A stretch of 64,000 nt of DNA, from assembly GCA_022410635.1 (NCBI GenBank), contig JAJVDF010000015.1, positions 2,039,722 to 2,103,721 on the forward strand, in the 5' to 3' direction. Below, in pieces: positions 22,801-33,819 of the stretch (position 1 is its first letter; every line of letters starts with the position of its first letter). The stretch comes from Tretioscincus oriximinensis. Taxonomy: Eukaryota; Chordata; Lepidosauria; Squamata; Gymnophthalmidae. The notes under the pieces were generated by a model, which was not told where the DNA came from, ran no database searches, and saw nothing but the letters and a program-made list of their open reading frames with translations. The position numbers and the translations under genes are program-made.

Positions 22801-23435
22801 ACAAAATGAAATTCTCCCTTCATTTCTCCTACATTCTCCTTCAGCCACACAGTTTCTTTAGAGCTTTTCTTTTCATTTGTTACTTAGTAGGAACACATTG
22901 TCCTTCCTCCAGGGGACTAAAAGCACACCTGCTTAGAGAGAAGTGTTTGCTGCTGTGTGAAATTGCTCTCTTCTTGTCTGTTTAATGCCACTAAAATGTG
23001 AACCAAAGGGAGCTAACAGTAGGCAGTGCTTTCTCAAGAAAGTCTGTAATGACTGAGAAGATCATCGAAATGACCACAAATTTTGACACCCTAATGGCAC
23101 TTTGCCAAAGCGGCTGCTCGCCTGCCTATTGGTTTCCTAGCAGATAATTCTCTTGGCAGTTGAACACCCTGGGTGCAAGTGCAATGTCCCAGCGGGGGAG
23201 AAAAAATCTGGGACGCAAAGAGAAGAATCAAAGAGCAAACCTAAGTAATATTTTCTTACAGTGCATCGTGGAACATTCAGTTGATGACAGATTCTGTCTA
23301 TGGAAGTAACTATTTCTGTGTTTCTGTGGCCCTATCCACGTGGTGCAAGCTGGCCCATTTCAAATAACCCAACCCCAGATGGGATAGGATATTACCGTAA
23401 GAACCCTCTGCATCCTGACCTGTTTGTAGAGGCCA
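22801..23435. promoter_or_regulatory. Repeat-poor block, candidate conserved non-coding element
   Basis: Around 22990-23290 the sequence is complex, repeat-free and has no long frame. It includes CACTTTGCCAAAGCGG and a CTATTGG motif (inverted CCAAT). This texture resembles developmental enhancers, but conservation is not testable here. Confidence 0.2.
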
Positions 23436-23439
23436 TGGA

Positions 23440-24045
23440 CCTCCATGGATGATGGCTAGAGTTGTTTTGGCTGGGACCATTTGCCATATGATGTGGGAAT
23501 GTAGGTTTCTACACAAGTTCCAGTTGGTAATTGAAAATAAAATAAATTTGATGCTACATACTGACTTAATTATAACCAATAAGATGGTACTATTGCATCT
23601 GGGAATAAATGTTAATCATGACTCATGTAAACGGGAAGTAATAGAAGAACTACTAGCGTGAGCAGAGCTGGTGTTAGCAGGATGGAGGAAAGAAAAACAA
23701 GATGGAGGACAAGCACATAGTATGACTATATATAGTAGGGGATTTACTAGCAATTGAATTCTCATATTGTAGATTATGTACTCAGGAAAGAAAATAAGTT
23801 GACAAGAATGGTCAGCAGTGAACAATACTTAAATATGGCGCTGAACAGTGAAGCAAAGAAATTAAGATTAAACATAATCTTCTCAGACTAGATAAGGGAC
23901 AAAAGAAGTGAAGTATCTGTCTGCTCCTAGGTTGGGGAATGGGGGGCGAGAAAGGGGATAATTATTGTCCTGTTGAATTGTTGAATGTTTCTTGTATGTC
24001 TGTATATGTGTATGAAAACCCAATAAAGGAAATGAATCAGAAGGA
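23440..24045 (+). mobile_element. L1-type LINE 3' end
   Basis: The plus strand encodes ICHMMWECRFLHKF, the conserved C-terminal L1 ORF2 pattern (xHMWWECxxxxxFW), followed by a decayed LVLAGWRKEK block and stop codons. It then has a 3' UTR ending AAAACCCAATAAAGGA. The 5' part is missing and frames are broken. Confidence 0.75.
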
Positions 24046-24860
24046 GGATGGGGGATAACAAAAACTTCACGATGCTTTCTATATTAAAAACCTTATAGAA
24101 ATACAATACACCACAAAAAAAAGGACACTAATGAGCAAAGAAATAGATAAAATAGTACAAAAAGACATAATTTTTAATACTTAACAAATAGAAGAAACAA
24201 GATCTTGGCAACCATATATACAAGAAATACTGTAAATCTGGAAAAAAAGAAAGAAAAAATTAATGATAAATAACAATAGTATATACAGATTAATCCAAAT
24301 AATAAATCCTACAAAAGAATATAATTTATCACAAGCTCTAAATAAATTACAACAATCAGGTATTAATTGGCTAAAATAATTATGCAATACTGAAAATAAT
24401 CGTATCACAGAACAAGAATTGATAAATATTATAGGACTAACTGGCTACAAGCAAGAGCCATCAATAATTATATAAGGAATCCACAAATAAGAGGACTGAT
24501 TACAAATATGGAAAATCAAATAGATAAGATAATAACTATAATAATTCAGTAAAAAATAAACAACTCACATGATTTTTCAAAAATAATAGAGATAAAGAGT
24601 AATTGGAGGATAGTCAAAAACTATTTAGTGAACAATATGACCCAACAGTCAAGGAAAAATAAAATAGAATTGATTTTTCCCCTATAAACCACAAGAATAC
24701 AACAAGGAATGGAGAAGGGTGGAAGGAGGGAAGAAAGGGAAGGGTACAACGAAAATGTATAATATTAACAATGTGAAATGTGAAAGAAAATGTTTATGCA
24801 TTATAAAATCAATTATTTTTTTTNAAAAAAAACCCAATAAAAATAATTTTAAAACACTGA
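24046..24860 (+). mobile_element. A-rich segment, probable second L1 3' end
   Basis: About 800 bp of A-rich DNA ends in AAAACCCAATAAAAATAATTT, the same kind of terminus as the L1 just upstream. Stop codons saturate all frames, so the assignment rests on composition and terminus only. Confidence 0.4.
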
Positions 24861-25058
24861 ATTGTTTTGGCTGAATATCCTGAAGCAGGTGATTACCAGT
24901 ATTGTTGCTGGGTTCTCAGAGAAGTATTACTGGGCCTAGAGTTACTAAAAAAAAATAACCAGGACAGGAGTGCTGCATCTCTAATGATTGAAATAAAAAA
25001 GCAATTTCAGCAGCTTATAATGTTGGCAGCACTTGATGAACCTTTTGCTTTTACATAC

Positions 25059-25540
25059 CATAAGAACATAAGAAGAGCCATACTGGTCCAGAGCCCATCT
25101 AGTCCAGCATTCTGTCTCACACAGAGACCCACCAGATGCATCTGGGCAGTCTGAACAGAGGAAAGCAAAATATGCACCTGTTCATGATTCCCTGCAAATG
25201 GTATTTCAGGAGTCCTGCCTGTTGCTCCATCCTGGAGGTAGCATCCAGACATCCATCCTAGTACCCATTTGTATTCTTGGTGTCCATAAACCTGTCTAGT
25301 CGTGTCTTGGAGCTATCCAAGCTGTTAGCTACCACCACCTCTTCAGGAAGTAAATTCCACAGGCAGATGACCCTATGGGTGAAAAAATAATTTCCTTTGT
25401 CTGTTCTCACTTTTCTGCCAATCAGTTTCAAGGAGCGCTCTCTGGTCCTTGTGTTGTGTGATAGAGAAAACATTTTTTCTCTATTCACCCTGTCCATCCC
25501 ATGCATGATTTTGTATACTTCAATCAGTTCACTTCTCAAA
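25059..25540 (-). mobile_element. CR1/L2-type LINE 3' end with recognisable coding end
   Basis: The minus frame 25539-25258 reads SELIEVYKIMHGMDRVNREK, then SLSHNTRTRE, FFTHRVICLWNLLPEEVVVAN and LDRFMDTK. This is the typical C-terminus of CR1/L2 ORF2. The 3' UTR follows and ends at 25059 with CTTATGTTCTTA. It lacks catalytic RT motifs because it is 5'-truncated. Confidence 0.9.
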
Positions 25541-25860
25541 CATCGCCAGCATTCCGACCCATACAGTGGCCCACCAGTTGCATTAGGACATCCTCACAAG
25601 AAAAGGAAAAACCTTCACCTGCTTTTGACACCCTACAAACGGCATTTCAGGAATACTTTCTGTTTTCCCATCCTAATAGGCCAATGCACCTGTCTTCCAT
25701 GAATTTATTTAACTCTACTTTGAAACTATCTAGGCTGCTAGCTGTCAACACCTCTTCCAGAAGAGAATTCTATAGACTTATGATCCTCTGGCTGAAAAAA
25801 AACCCACTTTCCCTTCTCTCTCCTAATTCTTCTACCTATCAGGTTCAGGGTATCAGCGTC
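25541..25860 (-). mobile_element. Second CR1/L2-type fragment in direct tandem
   Basis: Starts at CATCGCCAGCATTCCGACC and carries the same UTR-to-coding order (GCATTTCAGGAATACTTTC, CTAGGCTGCTAGCTGTCAAC, TCTCCTAATTCTTCTACC) with greater decay. The outer terminus is missing, so one copy probably landed in or beside the other. Confidence 0.75.
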
Positions 25861-26455
25861 ACATTTCCCCTGTATCTCCCCCATAGAAGGCCATCAGCCA
25901 GAAGCAACCAAGATGATCCCAATGCCCCAACAAGTTATACTGCAAACTGTAATACCTGTAAAACAGTCCTAGGTGTGATGACACAATTTCCCTTCATTTC
26001 TGTGCAAGGTGGAAGGAAGTACAAGCATCATGTCAAAAATTTGCATATTTATGAATAAGAGTTCAGTTGCGAAGGTAAAAGCCTGCCTCTATTGATCACA
26101 GGGTGCACCATGCAATTAAAACAATAAAACTAATTAATATAGCGACATTAAAAAGTCAGTGCTCGCTGAAGGTGATCAAGTGTGCTATTGGCACAAATGC
26201 TGACTGGGTGCTGTGTCCGCCTGAAGTATGCATTTCTGCCCTAGACTAAGCAAAACATTTCTGCAAATGATGGATTACCACTAAAAAGGCTTTTGAGAAG
26301 AAAGGATACTTGAAAAGGGATATGGGGCCTGAAAGGTGAGTACAACCACTGAAAATCAAAATACTTTATTGCCACAAGTCTGTAGAAAGGAAGGAGGAGG
26401 GAGACACCCATCATAGGCTGCTTTCAGATGCAGCCTGAAAGAGCTACTGTAGATC
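25861..26455. other. Unique non-coding sequence
   Basis: No gene. A 20-bp near palindrome GGCTGCTTTCAGATGCAGCC at about 26418-26437 matches two GGCTGC termini facing each other. Confidence 0.4.
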
Positions 26456-26672
26456 TAGACTAGATAAGAACAAACTTTCTGACTGTAAGGGTGATAAACC
26501 AGTGGAACAGGTTGCCACAGTGGGGTGATGAGTTCTCCGATCAAACTCTTCAAAGAGAGGCTGGGCAGTCATCTGTCTGGGATGGTTTAGTGAATCTTGC
26601 ATTGAGCAAGGAGTTGGACCCCATGACCCTGGAGATCCTTTCCAACTCTATGGTTCTATGATTCTATCATGG
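26456..26672 (+). mobile_element. CR1 LINE 3' end
   Basis: GATAAACCAGTGGAACAGGTTGCC and TTCAAAGAGAGGCTGGGCAG encode the CR1 C-terminal region. The 3' UTR GGAGTTGGACCCCATGACCC ends in TCTATGGTTCTATGATTCTAT, the CR1 terminal octamer type (ATTCTRTG). Confidence 0.85.
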
Positions 26673-26709
26673 TGTGGCCATACAGGAAATTTCATCAGAT
26701 GTTGCAGGG

Positions 26710-26775
26710 ATTTTTTAATTTATTTAGGAATTTATATTCCACTCATCCCTATAGGTTCCAGGGCATTCAACACAA
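26710..26775 (+). repeat. Fragment of family D repeat
   Basis: TTTAATTTATTTAGGAATTTATATTCCACTC, then AGGTTCCAGGGC-like sequence, resembles the heads at 29995, 36714, 45412 and 54436. Confidence 0.35.
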
Positions 26776-26818
26776 AAAACACACCAGTAGAATATTCTAA
26801 AGAGCCATACCCTTCCTC

Positions 26819-27058
26819 CAGTTTGGTGTAGTGGGTTAGAGTGTTAGATACCTACCTGGAAGTCTCCCAGTTCGATTCTGCACTCTTCCACAAAATCCAG
26901 TTGGGTGATTAATCACAGATCTTTAGAGCTCTCTCAGCGGTCCCTACTTTACAAAGTGTCTGTTGTGAAGAGAAGAACAGAAGATTATGTAAACTGCTTT
27001 GATACCCTTCGGGTTGAGAAAAGTGGGGTATAAAAACCAACTCTTCTTTCTCATCTTC
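26819..27058 (+). mobile_element. tRNA-derived SINE, family A, near full length
   Basis: AGTTTGGTGTAGTGGGTTAGAG is the A-box region and CCAGTTCGATTCTG the B-box region, giving an internal RNA polymerase III promoter. The body has TTTAGAGCTCTCTCAGCGG and GTGTCTGTTGTGAAGAG. The tail is TGTAAACTGCTTTGATACCC...GAAAAGTGGGGTATAAA with TTC repeats. It is not a tRNA gene: no anticodon arm or acceptor stem. Confidence 0.85.
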
Positions 27059-27084
27059 TCTCCCTCCCTCCCTTAGTGAAGAAT

Positions 27085-27190
27085 TAAGTTTATAGCAGGC
27101 GCTGAAATCTATACAGTGAAAGTACTTGGTGAACCTCCAGAGAGAGTCTTTCCCAGTGTGGGGGAGCCACCACAGAGAAGACCCTGCTAT
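27085..27190 (+). repeat. Fragment of dispersed repeat family D
   Basis: GCAGGCGCTGAAATCTATACAGTG followed by CCTCCAGAGAGAGTC...GGGGGAGCCACC parallels 13970-14050. Confidence 0.35.
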
Positions 27191-27556
27191 GTGTTCCTAC
27201 TCCTTGCACCTTTACAATATTCATTAAATAACTATTTCCTCATCTTTTTTCCCATATTCAATGAATTTATTCCCATAATCAATGAATTTATTCCATAAGT
27301 TCCTTCTAGTGTGTTGACAGCTCTTCCCTTCAATTATATATCTTTCATCAGAATAAAAATGTTTTAAATAAAATTTAGTCTACTGTATAGTTTTACCAAG
27401 CTTCCACCATACAAGATTCACTCCCTTTCCAGCCCCTACAACTGTAGCAACCATTTTTCAACACATACGTTTCATTATAAATTTATCATCAACTAGAATC
27501 TCATATTCCATTTCCTCTTTTACTTTGTCTCAGAATTCCTTTACCACTTCATACTG
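27191..27556. other. Unique AT-rich spacer
   Basis: No recognisable feature apart from a short duplication of CAATGAATTTATTCC (27256-27295). Confidence 0.4.
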
Positions 27557-27840
27557 TAGGGCTGCCGTCCGTCCCGGAAACCTGGGACTTTCCCGGATTT
27601 GGGGACTAGAATATGGTCCTATCCAGGTTAAGTGAAAATCCTGGATGCCGCATAAGGGAATGTAAAAATCCAGGATTTTAAGGCAAACCCAACAGGGCTG
27701 GCAGCAAGAGCAACACTTCCTAGGTCCTGGAAAGACCCTTAGAGCGTGCAGTAGCTGCTCCTCTGCAGGAGGCGGGATTTCACACCTGCTATAAGGCAGA
27801 GCGCGCCTCTTCGCCTCCTATGCTGAGTGCAGAGGAAAGA
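27557..27840 (+). mobile_element. hAT-like fragment related to the 47.7-kb element
   Basis: Begins TAGGGCTGCCGTCCGTCCC, comparable with an end of the 47723-48123 hAT (TAGGGTTGCCATATTTTG). It shares the interior GGTCCTGG...GAGCG, ATAGCTGCTCCT-like and GGAGGCGGGATTTC blocks. I find no right terminal repeat or 8-bp duplication, so it is truncated or rearranged. Confidence 0.55.
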
Positions 27841-28699
27841 CGTTTTGGTGTTTGACCGAGGATTAGAACTTTTGTGCAGCTCTATTCTGTCTGTCATCCA
27901 GTTTGAGAGAGACAGAGAGTGTTCCATTCCATTGGCCCCTGGTCTATGGATGTTCTGGTCACAGGGTGGAGCATTGACTGGACTATGGTGTGTAAAATGG
28001 CCTCTTGTTGTAGTCTAATGACAGATCTCTTTTTAAAGGTCTACTGTCATACTAATGAGTGGTATACCAGATCAATATATTATGAGTTTTAAATTCTGAT
28101 GGCAGAATAAAGTGCACGACTTCAAGGTCCCCACTCTGGAAATCATGAATTTCCATTCTTGGCCATCATAATATTTGGAGATACCCTGTATTAACTCTGA
28201 AGCTGGTGCAAACTATGCAGAACAGATCATTCCAATTTCCATACCGGAATAGTGCTGGTAAGTATGGCAATGGCCTAAATTAGCCAGAGGACTTACGTGT
28301 CTCAACCTACACCTTTATTCCAGCCTTGTGAGATGCATTCTCTGGATCCAGATTTTTTTTNAAAAAATAAAAAAAATATTTATAATCAATTTTGTAATCC
28401 CCGGAAAGCTCAGACCTATATTATACATACTTTGGCGTTGAGGATTAAAAATATGTGGGATGCAAAGGAAGTCCTGCTCCAGTCTGCAAATGAATTGTTG
28501 ACCATGCTTTGGATTGTTGAGACTGATTCCCTCTCATTTCTTCCCTCCTGTTTGAATTATGCATCCAATGTGCCCATCTCAGCTTCTTTTCACCTGCAGT
28601 GCCACACTCTCCGAGCCAGATAATCATCTCCCACTACTATTACAGGNAGGACAAACAAGTGACAAATCTCGGACAGCAAGAAAGTAACAGAGGGGATGA
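27841..28699. other. Unique non-coding sequence
   Basis: No gene. Frames such as 28297-28623 (+) show no family motif. Confidence 0.4.
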
Positions 28700-29760
28700 T
28701 CAGTCGTTTTAGTTATCTTTCCTTTTGTGTTTATTGCAGTCTGCCGTAGTTATTTCACTGGCGCCGACATTGATCGACAGCTTCTATTAAGGCCCATGCA
28801 AGGCAGCTGGATTGAACAGATACATTAAATAAAGCCGTTATTGCTTTTCATTGCCATTCTGTAAAATATCCCTGCTAAATAGCTTCTGCCATCAGATGCA
28901 GTTAGGTACATGGTTTTAATTTGAGCAACGGCTTTCTAACACGGCACAATTGACATGGACCTTTGTTTTCTTTGCCATAATGATTGTGTACAACCTGGAG
29001 AATTGATGGGCTGTCTATGGAGGATAGTGGGGATAAGCAGGGGAGAAGTTGGGGGGGGTGGAGGCTTTATTGTCTTTCTCTCTCTCCCCTTCATCCTCCC
29101 TCTCTTTTAAACTTATGCTTGGCCTGTTTGTCAGAGGTTTTTAGCGCAAGCTGGAATAATGTCAGGGCGAGCTGCTTATCTCAGGATGTTGTAATAGAGC
29201 AAGCTGTAAGCTCTTGCCTGTAGGCAAGATAAGAGCAACCTTACAAGTATAGGGGAAAGGAATAATGAGGGAGAGGAAAGTGAAAAGGGGGGGCTTGGTT
29301 AGTGGTATTATTGAGATAACAGTGGTGAAGCTGTCAGTTGTTCACAATAGCTCTTTCTGTTGTCAGGGAAATATATGAGCCCTGAGCAGAGAACAACAAG
29401 CATGAAAATAAAAGTCTCAAATGTTCATCTAATAATGATGTATTTGTAACAGAATTTGCCTGCCCAATGATATTGGTTCTTTTATCTCTGAGCTAAATGG
29501 CTGGGCAGCTGTGTGCTTTGGCACGACGAGACGTCCTTCCTTTTGTGCGCTGCATATTAATCCTTTATTGAAGTAATTAAATGTGCACTTAATGGCAAGG
29601 AGCTGGCAGAACGAGTGCACAATTGAATTAGTGGTTATGATTGGGAGCATGCTACAAGATGAACTAAAAGCAATTACTGTAGGCATTTCTCTCCTCCACC
29701 CTGTGAGCTGAATAGGACTACATGACAAGACTTAATTACAGGTTGTTAGATACATTTACT
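28700..29760. promoter_or_regulatory. Repeat-free block, candidate conserved enhancers
   Basis: About 1 kb with no transposon and no coding frame. It is rich in homeodomain-type TAATTA/ATTAA cores (for example GAAGTAATTAAATGTG near 29570, GAATTAGTGG near 29624, CTTAATTACAGG near 29730) and GATA/TTATC sites. Transposon exclusion inside a repeat-dense window is typical of regulatory blocks near developmental genes. Function is inference only. Confidence 0.3.
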
Positions 29761-29989
29761 CCCTGATCTTGNGGGGCTGGTTCTGGACTTGTGTTACCAT
29801 TTCTGGAGGATATGGATGGTAGAGGCAGCCTAGAAGCTTACCTGCAAGCGTGAAGGTCATCTTGGATTTTGCAATAGCCAGCCACCAGTTGAAGATCTTG
29901 CCATGGTGTCTACATAATTGTATAGTCCTCTTAGATGCTAAATGAGAAAGAAGAAAAATAAAGGGTTTTCAAATTTCCTTCATATTCCT
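29761..29989. other. Unique spacer
   Basis: Nothing recognised. Confidence 0.35.
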
Positions 29990-30216
29990 TATTTACTTAC
30001 TTACTTACATTTGAACCCATCCTATATCTGAAGGTCTCAGGGGGATCAAATGTCTTCAAAGAGGGCAATTTTTGGCTCAGCCAAAGGCAAGGATGAACAT
30101 GTGTGTCTTCACCAGGCATCTGGACATATTTAGTGTAGGTGATGCATCTCAGAAGGAAGGAAAGTTCCACAATCTGGGTGCCATTATAGAGATGGGCACC
30201 CCACATGAAGGAGGTG
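29990..30216 (+). repeat. Dispersed repeat family D
   Basis: A (CTTA/TTAC)n head is followed by CATCCTATATCTGAAGGTCTCAGG and TTTTTGGCTCAGCCAAAGGCAAGG, then a TGTGTGTCTTCACCAGGCATC block. The same order is seen at 36714-36900. The class is unknown; it may be a LINE-related sequence. Confidence 0.5.
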
Positions 30217-30690
30217 AACATAAGAAGAGCCATACTGGATAAGGCCACAGCCCATCAAGTCCAGCATTCTGTGTCACACAGAGGCCCACCAGATGCACCT
30301 GGGCAGTCCGAACAGAGGAAGCAAAATATGTACCTGTTCATGACTCCCTGCAAATGNTATTTCAGGAGTCCTACCTGTTGCTCCATCCCAGAGGCAACAT
30401 CCAGACATCCATCCTAGTATCCATTTATACCCCTGGTGTCCATAAACCTGTCTAGTCCTGTCTTGAAACTATCCAAGCTGTTAGTTACCACTACCTCTTC
30501 AGGAAGTAAATTCCACAGGCCGATGACCCTCTGGGTGAAAAAATACTTTCCTTTGTCTGTTCTCACTTTTCTACCCAACAGTTTTAAGGAGGGCCCCCTA
30601 GTCCTAGTGTTGTGGGAGAGAGAAAACATTTTTACCCTATTCACCCTGTCTATCCCATNCATGATTTTGTACACTTCAATCAGATCACAT
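30217..30690 (-). mobile_element. CR1/L2-type LINE 3' end
   Basis: The minus frame 30674-30414 reads SLSHNTRTRGPSLKLLGRK, then TQRVIGLWNLLPEEVVVTN and LDRFMDTRGINGY, followed by the 3' UTR ending at AACATAAGAAGAGCC (30217). One of the best kept copies here, but 5'-truncated without RT catalytic motifs. Confidence 0.9.
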
Positions 30691-30735
30691 TATCAGGAGA
30701 CAATATCAGGAGACTATCAGGAGACAATATTTCAT
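30688..30735 (+). repeat. Short tandem repeat ATCAGGAGACAAT
   Basis: Three imperfect units of ATCAGGAGACAAT directly abut the coding end of the CR1/L2 fragment. Confidence 0.7.
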
Positions 30736-30840
30736 GCCCCAAGGTCTTGGGACAGTTAGCTACAATCAAAACAAAATGAAGAAAATGAACACATTACAGA
30801 TGTCATAGGCCAGGGTGAATAGGCAAACCTTCACTTTTTT

Positions 30841-31265
30841 TTGGATACATGAGTGAAGGTACTTGGTGCACCTCAAGTGAGAGATTATGCTGCAGTCTAG
30901 GGGCAACCATTGTGAAAGCTTTGTTCCTTGTGTCCACCCTTTTTGTTACTAAAGGTTTTAACACAACAGAAGGGCCTTCTATTCAGATCTCAAAGGACAG
31001 GCAGGTTGCTACGAAGTAAAATATTCCTTGGGCTATCTGAAGTCTAAGCTATTTAGGCCATTCAAGTTAAAGTTACACCTTAAACTGGGCTTGATAGCAT
31101 ATTGGCAGCCAGTGAGACTCTTGTAAGACTGGTATGATGCTCATCTCTGATCAGTCACTGGTCAGCAGTCTAGTTATTGCATTTTGCACTAGCTTCAGCT
31201 TCTGAACTGTCTTGAAGAGCAGCAGGGCTGTATTTGGATGTGTGGAACATGTGCAGCTGTACANG
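30841..31265 (-). repeat. Dispersed repeat family D, long internal part
   Basis: Includes AACTGGGCTTGATAGC, ATTGGCAGCCAGTGAGAC and TTGCACTAGCTTCAGCTTCTGAACTGTCTTGAAG, segments I recognise as a widespread interspersed repeat in reptile genomes. Orientation is uncertain. Confidence 0.45.
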
Positions 31266-31319
31266 ATGGCAAAAGTTTGAGGGTGATGGTGTCCATTTAA
31301 CTGCAACACCGAGGCTCTT

Positions 31320-31557
31320 AACCAGCATTCTCTAAGAGCCTAGAGCCAATGAACTTTTACTTCTAGTCTTGAACCCTTGTGAGATTTACCATGTCCATGT
31401 TAATGAACGCTCTAGGAAGACTATTTTTCTTTTCTTTTTTAATAGATATGTCAGCTGCAGAGTTGAACAAACAGTGGGGGCTTGAAAATCCGAGACCATG
31501 GGTCTTTTTTAGCACATGGGGTGAATTCAAACTGATGTGGATGCAGCCTAAGTGTNA
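31320..31557 (-). repeat. Dispersed repeat family F, copy 3, with GCAGCC terminus
   Basis: AACCAGCATTCTCTAAGAGCC, AGAGCCAATGAACTTTTAC and AGCACATGGGGTG match the family core order. The right end GTGGATGCAGCC is followed by TAA. This links family F to the GGCTGCATCCAC type of terminal repeat. Confidence 0.55.
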
Positions 31558-32035
31558 CTAGGGTTTAAATAAAGCACAACTGAATAATCCCGTTGGCTTT
31601 TCTACATTAGAAATTGGCACCATCCCACCCATTGCATAAGCAGCAAAGTTCGTTTGTTCATCTATTTATTCTTTTGTATGCCACCTTTCCATTTTACATG
31701 TTCAATGCTGCTTATAACCANACCATTTTGTAAAATGATGAAAAAAGGAAGGGAAATACTAAGCTTTTTTCCCATATTGACAGATGAAGCATAAAATTTC
31801 ATGCTTTCCTTTTCTCCACTGAACTTAGCAAGAACCAGGAAAGATGGCCGATCGTATTTCCCTACTTAGGAAGGACTCCATCATCTATCCATTTAGACGT
31901 TCTGTTGGCTGAAGTTGAGCGTGATCCTTAATATCATCACCATTAAAATAATCAATGTGCTTTACTTTATGTTTCAATTCCGTGGTGAGCTCAAGTCTCT
32001 TTTTTGGGGGGGATTGGTAGAGGCCTAGGTGTGAG
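31558..32035. other. Unique non-coding sequence
   Basis: Mostly unique; 31660-31735 faintly resembles family D heads. Confidence 0.35.
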
Positions 32036-32440
32036 GTAACTTTATAGCTTTCACTCTCTTTGCTGGGGCTGTAAATGAAACCCTTTCAGCCCTAATGACC
32101 ACAGTGACTTTCCACGATCGTGTTATTGCTGGTTTGGCACTTTTATTGCTTTCACATGCACTAATGGATGAGTTTGGAAATGTTAACAATTTATATATCA
32201 TTTTGATCCTGAAGAAAAATCCCTCCTTTCCTTCCCTCAACTTTGCCCCTCCCCCACTCCCCACAACTAAACTAACTTAGCTCTCTGGATTGAGTAGCTT
32301 TTAAGGAGTATAAATGAATTTAATGCTTTAGAAAGAGCCTCGGTAAATTATGAACATGACACCTATTACATTAAGCTGCATTAAGCATTAATACATCTTC
32401 ATTACTGGCAAGTTGCCAAAAAACCCAAGGTTGAAAAAGG
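32036..32440. promoter_or_regulatory. Repeat-free block, candidate conserved element
   Basis: Complex AT-rich sequence without transposons, carrying TTATTGCTTTCACATGCACTAATGG and TTAAGCTGCATTAAGCATTAATAC. Enhancer-like texture only; no direct proof. Confidence 0.25.
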
Positions 32441-33600
32441 AGTTCGCTGTGCCCAATGTGGCAGTGACCTACACTAAAATTAATGTTCTTTTTTGAGTAT
32501 TGGTTAGAAAACATTGACTTATTTCCCCACTCCTGTTCTTTATCCTAATGATGATCCTTGCTGGCATTTATTATATAAGCTTTCATTTCTCCCCAAATTA
32601 TTTTAAACTGGTCTTGCAATGTCAAGAAATCTCCCACAATGCATTGCTAAGGAGGAACAAACAAGTCTGGTTCACCATTCAAAAATGATTTCAAGTGAAT
32701 ATAGATATTAAAGTATTTGTTTCTTTTTTAAACCTTCACAATTTCCCTATTATAATGTCATATAAATTTATTATTATAAATCCTTTAAGTCAGATGGCTA
32801 GCAGAGATGAAAATTGCTGATGCAGTACTTCTGAGGGTGGGGAATCAGAAGTATAATGTATGTGTGGGGAGAACTATGGTAGATTAATGACAGCCTACCT
32901 TGTATTGTCAAAGAACAAGAGATAAAACTGATTTTAGTGTCTTAAAAAGCAATATCCATTAGACTTGAATTTGGCTATAGCCAGAGTGGAAATGCCTTTA
33001 TCTCCACAAGACATAGAGGTTTGGCTGGGGAGGAAGAAAAAAATCCCCCCAAACCACAAGCTAACTGCTTGTGACATATTGTAATTGATTTTATGTTGTA
33101 CATTTATAAGACTGGCAATTCATGTTCCATATGGGATTCAACTCCGATGTGTCACTACAACGTCTAAAGGCTTTATTATATTACAATTCTCAAAGGCTTC
33201 CAAGAGACTCACAATAGCACAACCTGGATTCCTAGTATATATTGTGCCACAAATATACTTGTGTAAATCTAGCGTGTCCAGTTGGGAAAATGTGACTTTT
33301 ACATTGATTTTAGAAATATTTAGAAGTTCCACAGTGGCATCTGGACGTCTTTTTTAGCATCACAGGTTTTTATGATGTGACAAAGGGGCCAAGACTGTCT
33401 GTCATTTTTGTTGGCTTGTATGTAAAAATACTTCTGTCCATTCTGTGAAAAGCTCTGTAATTTCTTGNCTGTGATTGAATGATTTGTATTCGTGTTCTGA
33501 TTAGCTTTTGATTCCCTTTTTTCCTGTGTGGGTGATTTGCTGTTTTGTAAATTCAGCAATACTGTGTAGTTAATTACTATCTCGCACTGTTCTTAGTGGA
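32441..33600. other. Unique AT-rich sequence
   Basis: No gene or recognised repeat. The plus frame 33085-33357 and its antisense show no motif. Confidence 0.4.
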
Positions 33601-33603
33601 GAA

Positions 33604-33790
33604 TAAGGAAGAGGAAGAAGAAAAAGAAGCAGAAGCAGAAGAAGAGGAAGAAGAAGAAAGAAAGAAAAGAAGGAGAAGAATCTGATTTTTATACCTGAAG
33701 GGACTAAGAGCAGCTTACAAGGTTAGTTTTCACCCGAAGGGTTACCTCTAACTTCCCCACCACATTTGTGGTGGTGCCCATTAATCTAAT
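33604..33790 (-). mobile_element. SINE family B, truncated, with expanded purine tail
   Basis: A (GAAGAG)-type purine run (33604-33680), the inverted TTC tail, leads into TTTTTATACCTGAAGGGACT, GCAGCTTACAAGG and CCCCACCACATTTGTGGTGGTGCCC. The tRNA head is missing. Confidence 0.7.
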
Positions 33791-33819
33791 TTCAGAAAAA
33801 AAGGGGAAAAAAATAACCA

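Noticed and set aside
22525..22850. Ser/Pro/Phe-rich minus frames that look membrane-like
   Set aside because: Antisense of a (GGAA)-rich purine tract.
26819..26900. Possible tRNA gene
   Set aside because: A- and B-box-like sequence only, with no cloverleaf; it is a SINE head, as are 40975-41048 and the other copies.
28046..28055. GTCATACTA as the second target duplication of the 27557 hAT fragment
   Set aside because: Only 7 of 8 bases match and no terminal inverted repeat precedes it.
30688..30735. CRISPR-like direct repeats
   Set aside because: Three contiguous units without spacers; a simple tandem repeat in a eukaryotic genome.
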